Part shown: piece by piece, positions 8,350 to 16,294 of the stretch | Layout: every line of letters begins with the position of its first letter | How positions within the stretch are numbered: position 1 is the first letter of the stretch | Assembly: GCA_965248545.1 (NCBI GenBank) | Contig: OZ252110.1 | Coordinates: 2,728,001 to 2,792,000, forward strand | Reading direction: 5' to 3' | Origin: Alteromonas_E sp965248545 | GTDB taxonomy: Bacteria; Pseudomonadota; Gammaproteobacteria; Enterobacterales; Alteromonadaceae | Length of the DNA: 64,000 nt | Program-made: the position numbers and the translations under genes | The notes under the pieces: generated by a model | Seen by the model: the letters and a program-made list of their open reading frames with translations, nothing else | What the model was told of the DNA's origin: nothing | Database searches by the model: none

Positions 8350-9513
8350 ATGACAGAAGAACTAGAAAACCAACCTGAAACGCAGCAAAAGTTGAAAGCG
8401 TTATTGCAACGCCCTTTGATTAGTTTTGTTGCCATACCTGTATTGTTGTTCTCATTTTATCAGGGATTAATTGCGTCTGATCGCTATGTCAGTCAAGCAA
8501 AATTGATTGTCAAAGAGCCCGACTCATCCTCGACCTTAGACCCATCTATGGCTCTTCTAAGCGGATTTGGTGTCGGGTCAAGTAGTTCTGATACCGAGCT
8601 TGTCAAAGCCTATATCAATTCAAACGACATGCTCGAGTACTTGCAAGAAACGATGAATATTGAAGCGCATTATGCCAGTGATGATTTTGATGTTTTTAGT
8701 CGACTGGAGAGTAATGCAAGCAGAGAAACGTTGCGTAGATTCTTTGAAAAACACGTGAGTGTCGTTATTGATGAGAAATCACAAGTGTTACAAATTGGTG
8801 TGCAAGCTTTTGAACCCGAGATTGCATACAGTATCAATAGTGCGATTGTGCAGCGTGCTGAATGGTACATCAATGAAATTGGACATAAACTCGCCAAAGA
8901 ACAACTACAATTTGTGCAACAAGAACATCAAGTTGTCGATGATCGCCTACGCGAGACAAAAGCAGAGTTATTAGCGTTCCAGCGCAGGCACAGTTTATTA
9001 GACCCACAAGCGGAAGGAATGGCCTTTCAGCAAATTACTTACACGCTTGAAGCCGAAATCGCCGCTAAACGAACGCAACTTAGGCTATTACGCAGTAGCA
9101 TGAGTGAGAATGCACCGATGGTTGTTCAGGCGCAAACGGAATTAGCCAGTTTGGAAGATCAGTTGCTAAATGAAAGAGCGCGTTTAACGCAACAAGATAA
9201 CGGCAATCCGTCATTGCCAAAAGACGAACAGAATTTAAGTGTTAGCGAAGTACTAGCGAAATTTGGTGAATACAAAATCGATATGGAGTTGGCATTAAAT
9301 GCATATGCTGCTTCGCAAGTATCCCTAGAAAAATCCAGAATTGAAGCGTATCGCCAACTCAAGTATTTAGTAACCGTTGAGGCCCCAACGGTGCCTGAAG
9401 AAGCCGTGCACCCAGAGAGGCTGTATAACATTTCTTTGTTCTTAGCTGTTAATCTGATGTTGTTCGGAATTGGCAGAATACTGCTTGCAACTGTCCGCGA
9501 ACTGCGCCGTTAG
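8350..9513 (+). CDS. kpsE: Polysaccharide export inner-membrane protein, KpsE-like (PCP family)
   Basis: Polysaccharide copolymerase-type protein that bridges the ABC exporter and the periplasmic KpsD-like channel. One membrane helix lies near residues 29-47 (SFVAIPVLLFSFY), a large periplasmic region with long coiled-coil segments follows (near 180-290), and a second helix is close to the C-terminus (near 360-380). This is the two-helix layout of KpsE. At 387 residues the length matches. It starts two bases after the ATPase stop codon and completes the D-M-T-E export set. Confidence 0.87.
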   Translation: MTEELENQPETQQKLKALLQRPLISFVAIPVLLFSFYQGLIASDRYVSQAKLIVKEPDSSSTLDPSMALLSGFGVGSSSSDTELVKAYINSNDMLEYLQETMNIEAHYASDDFDVFSRLESNASRETLRRFFEKHVSVVIDEKSQVLQIGVQAFEPEIAYSINSAIVQRAEWYINEIGHKLAKEQLQFVQQEHQVVDDRLRETKAELLAFQRRHSLLDPQAEGMAFQQITYTLEAEIAAKRTQLRLLRSSMSENAPMVVQAQTELASLEDQLLNERARLTQQDNGNPSLPKDEQNLSVSEVLAKFGEYKIDMELALNAYAASQVSLEKSRIEAYRQLKYLVTVEAPTVPEEAVHPERLYNISLFLAVNLMLFGIGRILLATVRELRR

Positions 9514-9530
9514 CGCTCAGGGTTTCGGTT

Positions 9531-11327
9531 ATGATAGGAAGAAGCGCACTGCGCTTGCTACTGCTGGGCTTTAGGAAGGTTCTGCACAGTTTACCAGATG
9601 ACTGGCGCAAGCGTTTGCGCTCACAGCATGGTTTGATGTCGGTTTATGCAAAAGCACTCCACACGTCACACCTGTTTTACGGTACCTTGCCTAAACACAA
9701 GTTACAGGCTAGATACGATGCGATAGTGCCTCAACAGACATTACAACTAGAAGCTGCCGAGTCGCGGCTAGACAGTTGTTTAAACGCTAATTGCCTAATA
9801 ATTGCTTCAGACGTAGATAGTCTTAATCAAACCTTACATAGCCTGTCATCGGTTCTTCGTATTGGAACAATCTTCGTGTATGCAGTCGAAGAGCAAGCGT
9901 TTACTTCCGCAGTATCCTATCAATCCGATCTGCATTTTATTACCAAAGTAGACGAACTTTCTAATTCTCTGCCACTCGTTGTTTTACGCAGTGGTCAACG
10001 GCTACATTCATTAGCTGTGACGGGTTTTCTGTCGGCGCTGGAGTCTCTAAACGAAAGTCTTCTCTCCACACCTCATGTATCGCAGGCTCCAAAACGTTCA
10101 ATGGTTATAACCAGCGACACGGATTATATAAATGAAAACAGTCAACGTAGCGAGCCAGAGTGCTACCCTCATTGGGACCCTGATTTACAACTAGCCTCAG
10201 GCTACATTGACGCAAGCATATGTGTTGTTGGGGAACGACTGCAGCGTTCCCTGATAGCGACAGTAATAGCAACGTCGCATCATCGCAGCGTATCACTTTG
10301 GCTTGCTGATCTGGCTTTTAGTGAGGAGCCTGTTGAATTTAAGCATGTTCCATTGAGTCTATTGCACCGCACCTCAGTGGATAAATCAGCTTGGTATGAG
10401 ACTCTCGCGAGCAGTTCACTAGCGAATCGTTGGCCGGTTTCTATTCAACCCGATAAAACTGGTGAGCATGTTGTCGTCCAGTGGCCGGTGGACGAAAACC
10501 CCTTAGTGTCAATTATCATTCCGACTCGGAATGCCAAAGCGTTAGTGGAAACGTGTATTCAATCAATATTGGAAAAAACCGAATACCGCAAATTTGAGAT
10601 TTTGCTTATCGATAATCAATCTGATGATTCTGCATCATTACGCTATTTCGAACATCTGAATCAGACCTGTGAACAGGTCCGAGTGATCGAGTACCCATAC
10701 GAGTTTAACTATTCAGCTATCAATAACTTTGCCGTTGAGCAGGCAAGAGGCAGCGTTTTAGCGTTTGTTAACAACGATATCGAAGTCATTAATACTGAAT
10801 GGTTAACACGAATGGTCGGACATGTGTGTCGCTCAGATGTGGGCTGTGTCGGAGCTAAACTGTATTACCCGAATCGTCGTATCCAACACGCAGGTGTTGT
10901 GATGGGTTACGGCGGAGGGGCAGGGCATGCCCACAAATACTTCCCTGACTATCACACTGGCTATTTAAACCGAATCGCTTGCACAAATACATATAGTGCA
11001 GTGACAGCAGCGTGTTTACTGATTTGTAAACAAGACTTCAATGCAGTAGGCGGTTTCAACGAACGGTCACTTGCGGTTGCTTTCAATGATGTGGATCTTT
11101 GCTTGAAAGTTGTTAATTCAGGTAAGCGCAATGTCTATTGCGCAGAAGCTGAACTGTTCCATCATGAATCCGTTTCGAGAGGCTCAGAGAATACCCCTGA
11201 AAAGCGCGCTAGATTTGAGCGAGAAGTAGAGTATTTGAAATCGCATTGGGGAGACTTCATTGCGTCAGACCCAGCGTATAACCCTAACTTGACGTTGCGT
11301 CGAGAGAATTTTGCGCTCAAAGAGTAG
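9531..11327 (+). CDS. GT2 family glycosyltransferase with long N-terminal extension
   Basis: The C-terminal half (from VSIIIPTRNAKALVE, near residue 326) is a GT-A, family 2 glycosyltransferase. It has the LLIDNQSDD segment, a DXD-like NNDIEV near 413, and NDVDLCLKV near 525. The first 320 residues show no motif I recognise and may be a helper or second degenerate transferase domain. It follows kpsE by 17 bases in the same operon. The conserved stretches resemble O-antigen and rhamnan transferases, so rhamnosyl transfer is plausible given the rml genes, but donor and linkage cannot be read from sequence. Confidence 0.8.
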   Translation: MIGRSALRLLLLGFRKVLHSLPDDWRKRLRSQHGLMSVYAKALHTSHLFYGTLPKHKLQARYDAIVPQQTLQLEAAESRLDSCLNANCLIIASDVDSLNQTLHSLSSVLRIGTIFVYAVEEQAFTSAVSYQSDLHFITKVDELSNSLPLVVLRSGQRLHSLAVTGFLSALESLNESLLSTPHVSQAPKRSMVITSDTDYINENSQRSEPECYPHWDPDLQLASGYIDASICVVGERLQRSLIATVIATSHHRSVSLWLADLAFSEEPVEFKHVPLSLLHRTSVDKSAWYETLASSSLANRWPVSIQPDKTGEHVVVQWPVDENPLVSIIIPTRNAKALVETCIQSILEKTEYRKFEILLIDNQSDDSASLRYFEHLNQTCEQVRVIEYPYEFNYSAINNFAVEQARGSVLAFVNNDIEVINTEWLTRMVGHVCRSDVGCVGAKLYYPNRRIQHAGVVMGYGGGAGHAHKYFPDYHTGYLNRIACTNTYSAVTAACLLICKQDFNAVGGFNERSLAVAFNDVDLCLKVVNSGKRNVYCAEAELFHHESVSRGSENTPEKRARFEREVEYLKSHWGDFIASDPAYNPNLTLRRENFALKE

Positions 11328-11429
11328 CGGTATACACGTACACTTTCTAAGGGCTTTCTCTACAAATTGTAACAACTAATCTTTAGTATCATCGGTAACT
11401 ATTTTTGTTATACTTGCGCGAATAATAGT

Positions 11430-12371
11430 TTGCTGATGTTGCTGACGGTTAACGGTTCAGCAACGTCCAGCACAAGGTGTAGTTTTTCATTGAGTAATTC
11501 TTTTACAATCAGCAGTAATGCTGAATTGTCTCGTCAGATTGAGTCCATCATCGCGATGGCAGTATACGCTGGCGATCGTCAGGATTGGACCTCCAGAGCC
11601 GTTGAGAGCATTCTCTCTCAGGACTATGGCGAATACTTATTTGTTGTCGTGGTCGATGGCGAGATCGATCTCCAAATGGACCAGTACCTTGAGGGCGTGG
11701 CCGCTCAGAATCCCCATGTTGTGTTGATTAAAGGCTCTCAAAATGTAGGATTGAGTCAATGCATGAATTACGTCATTGATTATGCGTTAGACAATTATCC
11801 TGAAGCGCGCTATTTCTTCCGAATGGATGCTGACGATATTTCCGAGCCAAATCGGCTCAGCACTCAAGTTCAATTTATGAATCAGCATGAAGATGTTGCG
11901 GTGCTGGGGAGCTCTTTGGTCGAAATAAACGAGAAAGGCCGTATTGTCGGACAACGCTTATTGCCATTAGAGCACGAGCAAATTAAACGAGTATTTCCGC
12001 GCCGCTGCGCGTTGAATCATCCGACTGTGGCAGTAAGAATGTCAGTATTCGCACAAGGATATCGTTATCGAGGAGACTTAATGAACACACAAGACTATTT
12101 CTTGTGGATAGAGTTGTGTTCAAAGGGGTTTAAATTTGCCAATCTTCCCGATACATTATTGAAATTCAGACGAGTCAATGATTTTTACAAGCGCAGAGGT
12201 TTGAACAAGTCACTGAATGAATTCAAAGCTCGTTTTTATGCGATGAAAGCGCTAGGTTCGATGACCCCCTTGAACGTCATCTATGCATTTGCAGTGATCC
12301 TGTTGCGTGTTATGCCCGCCAAGTTGATTAAACTGGCGTATAAAATAGATCGTTATTTCTTGAATAGATGA
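11430..12371 (+). CDS. GT2 family glycosyltransferase
   Basis: GT-A fold family 2 transferase with the opening strand IIAMAVYAGDRQDW, the VVVVDGEID segment, FFRMDADDIS as the DXD motif, and a C-terminal hydrophobic helix (NVIYAFAVILLRVM). The start is uncertain. The longest frame begins at TTG 11430, but its first 20 residues are atypical. A TTG at 11490 follows an AAGGTG ribosome-binding-like sequence and may be the true start. A gap of about 100 bases separates it from the preceding transferase, the largest gap in this part of the operon. Acceptor and donor are unknown. Confidence 0.82.
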   Translation: MLMLLTVNGSATSSTRCSFSLSNSFTISSNAELSRQIESIIAMAVYAGDRQDWTSRAVESILSQDYGEYLFVVVVDGEIDLQMDQYLEGVAAQNPHVVLIKGSQNVGLSQCMNYVIDYALDNYPEARYFFRMDADDISEPNRLSTQVQFMNQHEDVAVLGSSLVEINEKGRIVGQRLLPLEHEQIKRVFPRRCALNHPTVAVRMSVFAQGYRYRGDLMNTQDYFLWIELCSKGFKFANLPDTLLKFRRVNDFYKRRGLNKSLNEFKARFYAMKALGSMTPLNVIYAFAVILLRVMPAKLIKLAYKIDRYFLNR

Positions 12372-12379
12372 GATGAAAA

Positions 12380-13249
12380 GTGATTGGTGCAGCTGTCGTT
12401 TTATATAAGCCTGATATGGCTCAAACCGAGCGTTTGTTGCGCTCAGTGAGTCAACAGGTGGATGTTGTTACCATTATCGACAACTCACCGAGTGCTACCC
12501 CCATCGATTTGGAAATGGATAATATCCACTATCACCACTTTTCCAATAACATCGGTGTGGCAGCTGCGCATAACGTTGGTCTGCGGGACTTGATTACGTC
12601 AGGTTGTGAATTTGCGATGTTGTTGGATCAGGATAGTGAGATCAATGAAGAATTTGCGTTCAGGTTATCATCTTTGTTGGTTGCCTCGCGCCAACAAAAC
12701 AGACCGCTAGTTGCTGTTGGGCCCCGAATCATTTGTTCTTTCTCCGAAAAAACAGTCAAACCACGCGTGCAACGTGAGGTGGCTCGCTATGATGAGCTCG
12801 TTTGTGTTACCCAAATCATTTCATCCGGAATGATGATTGACCTATCCAAAGTTGAACGCATTGGTTTGAAGGACGAGTCATTGTTTATCGACGGCGTGGA
12901 TCACGAATGGTGCTGGCGTGCCCGCGAGCAAAATCTAATGGTAGCGATTGCAGACAAAGTTGAAATGGTTCACAGGTTAGGTGACGCACGTAGCAAGTTT
13001 GCTGGGGTCACCTATAAGGTTGGCTCTCCAGTTAGGCTGTATTATCAGTTCAGGAATATCTTCCTGTTACTTCGTCGCGGATATGTTCCGAATTATTGGA
13101 AGTTGCGTAACGTCTGTGTTTTACCGATTCGCTTTTTTGCCAATAGCCTATTACAAGAAAGACGTTTGGAGCGGGTCAAGTTCATGCTATGTGGCATTTG
13201 GGACGGACTCTGGGGGGCTACAGGCGCATACTCCGACAATTGGAAGTAA
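12380..13249 (+). CDS. GT2 family glycosyltransferase, rhamnosyltransferase type
   Basis: 289-residue GT2 enzyme whose opening AAVVLYKPDMAQTERLLRSV, with IIDNSP, NNIGVAAAHNVG and LLDQDSE, follows the pattern of bacterial rhamnosyltransferases (RfbF/RfbN type). GVDHEWCWRA is the usual acidic acceptor-side motif. It starts at GTG eight bases after the preceding stop codon. Rhamnosyl transfer agrees with the upstream dTDP-rhamnose genes, but this is a family-level inference. Confidence 0.82.
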   Translation: MIGAAVVLYKPDMAQTERLLRSVSQQVDVVTIIDNSPSATPIDLEMDNIHYHHFSNNIGVAAAHNVGLRDLITSGCEFAMLLDQDSEINEEFAFRLSSLLVASRQQNRPLVAVGPRIICSFSEKTVKPRVQREVARYDELVCVTQIISSGMMIDLSKVERIGLKDESLFIDGVDHEWCWRAREQNLMVAIADKVEMVHRLGDARSKFAGVTYKVGSPVRLYYQFRNIFLLLRRGYVPNYWKLRNVCVLPIRFFANSLLQERRLERVKFMLCGIWDGLWGATGAYSDNWK

Positions 13250-13269
13250 TTGCTCCGATTTGAATTCAT

Positions 13270-13902
13270 ATGCTAATTAGCCGCTCTCATTCCTTGTTGT
13301 TTATCCATATTCAAAAGACGGCTGGTACTAGCCTCACCAATTATCTCCGACATAAGATTCCAGATCTTCAAGATTATCTTCGGCCCCATGATCCACTGAG
13401 TTTTGCGCAGAAGGAGCTGGGCGATGAGTTCAATGGTTTTTTCAAAGTTGGATTCGTCAGAAATCCGTTCGCTAGACTTGTATCGTGGTACAGCATGATC
13501 ACCGAAAATGGCATTCTATTGACAGACGAACAAAAACGTCAAAACCCAAACTACAACAAGATATGGCAGTATGTCTTGACTCGTTCGAACAGCTTTGAAG
13601 AGTTTGTCCTCAACTGTAGCAATGCAACCGACCGCTCGAACTGGAAACCGTTTTTGTACAATCAAGTCGATTATTTAAAATCCGCGAATGGTAAACTAAG
13701 CGCTGATTTCATTGGTCGTTTTGAAAACTTGGAAGCCGATGTTGCCAAGTTAAGTCATCATATTGGTATAGAAAACTCTGCGATGCCACATGTAAACCAG
13801 TCAAATCACCATGGCTACAGACGCTACTACAGTGATAAGACACGTGCTGTCGTTGAACAGCGTTTTGCAGAGGATTTAGAGACATTTGGTTATCAGTTCT
13901 AA
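13270..13902 (+). CDS. Sulfotransferase family protein (Sulfotransfer_2-like)
   Basis: Predicted PAPS-dependent sulfotransferase acting on a sugar of the polymer. The PAPS 5'-phosphosulfate loop is FIHIQKTAGTSLTNYL near the N-terminus (residues 11-26), followed by VGFVRNPFARLVSWYSM (near 60), the 3'-phosphate-binding region. This layout is that of Golgi-type carbohydrate sulfotransferases and their bacterial relatives. At 210 residues it is compact. It sits in the glycosyltransferase operon, 20 bases after the previous gene. The substrate is inferred from context only. No PAPS synthesis genes (cysD/N/C) lie in the window. Confidence 0.8.
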   Translation: MLISRSHSLLFIHIQKTAGTSLTNYLRHKIPDLQDYLRPHDPLSFAQKELGDEFNGFFKVGFVRNPFARLVSWYSMITENGILLTDEQKRQNPNYNKIWQYVLTRSNSFEEFVLNCSNATDRSNWKPFLYNQVDYLKSANGKLSADFIGRFENLEADVAKLSHHIGIENSAMPHVNQSNHHGYRRYYSDKTRAVVEQRFAEDLETFGYQF

Positions 13903-13949
13903 ATACAGATATGGCGTACTGCTTGGTTACACCATAAGGGTAAAAGGTT

Positions 13950-15728
13950 ATGTCAGACAAGTTGTGTATCGTGTTTGTATGTCAAGCGGGAGAATTAGAA
14001 CTCAAAGGACTTTTGCTTGCTGCATCGCTGCGTAAGAATGCCAATTTTTCTGCCGTAGATATGGTTGCCGCGGTTCCCGAGCCTGACGTTTGGGGTCACC
14101 TCAGCGAGCCTGCTGAGCGTCTCATTCAGACACTGAATCTCAGAAAAGTAATTATTGATAGCCCTTTTGGCAAAGAGTATCCAATCGGAAACAAACTCGT
14201 GGCCATCGGTGTTGAAACTCATGCACCGGTTACCGTGTTTATTGATAGTGATATCTTGTGTTTGCGCGCGATTGAAGACAGTGATTTAGTCACTCAGAAC
14301 CTCAAGGCTAAACCTGCGGACTTGAACACCTATCAAGGAAGCCTCGCTCAGTGGGAGCGTGCTTACGCGTTTATCGAGCAGGATCTTCCCAGTGAGAAAG
14401 TTTTATCGACGGTATCCCGAGAGCTAATGCTACCCTATTTTAACGCAGGCCTTGTTGCGGTTCGTGATGGCCAATCGTTTTCAACAGCTTGGTTAGATAT
14501 TGCTCGGAAAATCGATGCTTGCGAACAGATCGAGCACAAGCGACCGTGGCTCGACCAGGTTGCGTTGCCCGTCGCGGCGAAGGCGCTTGGGTATGATTAT
14601 GAGGTGTTGAGTGAGACTTTTAACTATCCCGCACATTTGAAGGCTCTCAACAGCAATGATTTACCGGCTTTGTGCCACTATCATTCACCCAGTGTAGTAA
14701 TACAAGAGCCCATTCTATGTCGATTGATTGCGTCTCTCTGTGCACATTACCCAGATCTAAACGTTTTACTCGAAAGTCATGAATCATGGCGGGATGTGTT
14801 GCTCAGGGCTTCAACGGTTGACTCTCTATCACGCGGAACAAGCACTGTATCGAAACTATTGAGCTGGCTACCGCATAATGCGAGCAAGGAGTTTAGTTTT
14901 GACACAAACCAGGATGATTTTTTAATTACAGGGCTTCCTCGTTCAGGCACTAGTTTACTCTGTAATCTGTTGCATAAAGCGCCAAATATGGTTGTAGTCA
15001 ATGAACCACAGGAAGTGTTCGATACACTCAAAGCTGATTCTCAAGCGTTGGGGCTGGGGTTGTTGTACCGAAAACTGCGGACCAATATTGAGCTGGGGAA
15101 AGGGATTTACAATAAAGTCAATGAAGATGGGGACGTTATTGAAGATACGCGTTTCAATGATACGCGCCGGCACTACCAACCCAAAGTCCTAGATACACGC
15201 TTTAAATTGGCTACCAAGAATCCATTGGCCTATCTCTCGCGGTTGCGAATGCTATGTGATGCATATCCAGATATGCCCAAAGTCGTGATGATCCGCCATC
15301 CATTGGACGTCATTTGTTCGTGGAAAGCGAGCTTCGAACACCTGAAAAGTATTGATTTAGCTGTAATACCATTTGCCGGTGAACATGACCCAATGTTAGA
15401 CGGGGTTCAACACCGTTTACTCAACTCAGTTAGAAAGCAAACTTACTTACCTGTCAGAAGAGCTCTATATTTTAACTACTTAGCAGAGATGATTGCCCGA
15501 GATAAAGAGCGTATTTGCGTTATTCGATATGAAGACTTGCTCGCTAATCCAACTAAAGTCATGAATACTGTCGCGACGTACGTCGGAATGATGCCTTTGC
15601 AAAGTCAGGTGTTAGAATCAATTCGACCTTCTTCATCGCAAAAGATTTTCGATATCGAAGATGTCAAAGCCATAGAGATGCTCTGCGGGGACTTTTTGTC
15701 GTTATGGGGTTATCAGACGTTGCCATGA
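13950..15728 (+). CDS. GT-A-like domain fused to sulfotransferase domain
   Basis: A 592-residue two-domain protein. The N-terminal part (about 1-290) looks like a nucleotide-sugar transferase fold, with VFIDSDILC as a DXD-like motif near residue 95 and YFNAGLVAVRDG near 165. The C-terminal part opens with ITGLPRSGTSLLCNLLHK (near 325), the PAPS-binding loop of sulfotransferases, followed by VVMIRHPLDVICSWKASF (near 450). A single protein could therefore add a sugar and a sulfate, or place the sulfotransferase on the growing chain. The ATG is preceded by AAAAGG. It is the last gene of the operon, just before a strong terminator. Confidence 0.78.
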   Translation: MSDKLCIVFVCQAGELELKGLLLAASLRKNANFSAVDMVAAVPEPDVWGHLSEPAERLIQTLNLRKVIIDSPFGKEYPIGNKLVAIGVETHAPVTVFIDSDILCLRAIEDSDLVTQNLKAKPADLNTYQGSLAQWERAYAFIEQDLPSEKVLSTVSRELMLPYFNAGLVAVRDGQSFSTAWLDIARKIDACEQIEHKRPWLDQVALPVAAKALGYDYEVLSETFNYPAHLKALNSNDLPALCHYHSPSVVIQEPILCRLIASLCAHYPDLNVLLESHESWRDVLLRASTVDSLSRGTSTVSKLLSWLPHNASKEFSFDTNQDDFLITGLPRSGTSLLCNLLHKAPNMVVVNEPQEVFDTLKADSQALGLGLLYRKLRTNIELGKGIYNKVNEDGDVIEDTRFNDTRRHYQPKVLDTRFKLATKNPLAYLSRLRMLCDAYPDMPKVVMIRHPLDVICSWKASFEHLKSIDLAVIPFAGEHDPMLDGVQHRLLNSVRKQTYLPVRRALYFNYLAEMIARDKERICVIRYEDLLANPTKVMNTVATYVGMMPLQSQVLESIRPSSSQKIFDIEDVKAIEMLCGDFLSLWGYQTLP

Positions 15729-15731
15729 AAA

Positions 15732-15763
15732 AAGCCGCTGAATCTTATATTACAGCGGCTTTC
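15732..15763. terminator. Bidirectional rho-independent terminator
   Basis: AAAGCCGCTG at 15732-15741 pairs perfectly with CAGCGGCTTT at 15754-15763 around a 12-base loop. An A run precedes it, giving T on the minus strand. It lies in the 51-base gap between the converging polysaccharide operon (+) and secretion operon (-) and can serve both. Confidence 0.8.
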
Positions 15764-15779
15764 CGATGTGCTTTTTAGG

Positions 15780-16256
15780 TTACTCAGGTTTTACCACACC
15801 ATCTGGGCGCTCAATACTGAAACCGTCGAATGTGTCTAGTTTGGCGTAAGCTGCCATTTTGAACAACTGAGTAACTTCACGTACGAAGTCATCTTCATAG
15901 TACTGATGGGTTTTTTGTATATATAGCCAATATTTTTCTCCCGATACATCACTTTCAAGTCCTACTGGCCAGAACTCAAGCATATGGGCTATCTGAGCAA
16001 AATCTTCCAATGAAGACATTATCTTACTGGTAAATCTGAACTCCCACTTGTACGGCTGGGAAACATCCAAGCCACTACTGACGATCTTTTCGAACTGCGC
16101 CTTGAGTTCTTCTTCTGTTAAGTAACCGTCTAAAGGGATTATATCTGCTGTCTGCGCTTCAGCTTTCGACTCTTTATCAACGTTAGTCTCAGTTGCTTTA
16201 TCTGCCGCAACAGCGGACATGGAAAAGCTAAAAAGCAACAAGGCAATTAAACGCAT
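15780..16256 (-). CDS. Exported RraB-like protein downstream of the secretin gene
   Basis: 158-residue protein with a clear signal peptide (MRLIALLLFSFSMSAVAA) and no lipobox cysteine. The start at 16256 has AGGAG about eight bases upstream; an earlier ATG at 16295 lacks this and would spoil the signal. The mature part resembles the RraB/DUF695 domain: an acidic helix, WEFRF, a two-residue YWLYIQ strand, and a terminal FDGFSIERPD like the YDGWG ending of RraB. Cytoplasmic RraB regulates RNase E, so an exported version must do something else. It follows gspD by 38 bases and may be cotranscribed with the secretion genes. The fold assignment is tentative. Confidence 0.6.
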   Translation of the reverse strand: MRLIALLLFSFSMSAVAADKATETNVDKESKAEAQTADIIPLDGYLTEEELKAQFEKIVSSGLDVSQPYKWEFRFTSKIMSSLEDFAQIAHMLEFWPVGLESDVSGEKYWLYIQKTHQYYEDDFVREVTQLFKMAAYAKLDTFDGFSIERPDGVVKPE

Positions 16257-16294
16257 TTTGTGTCTCCTAGTTAAGTAATGTTGGATAGTTAGCA

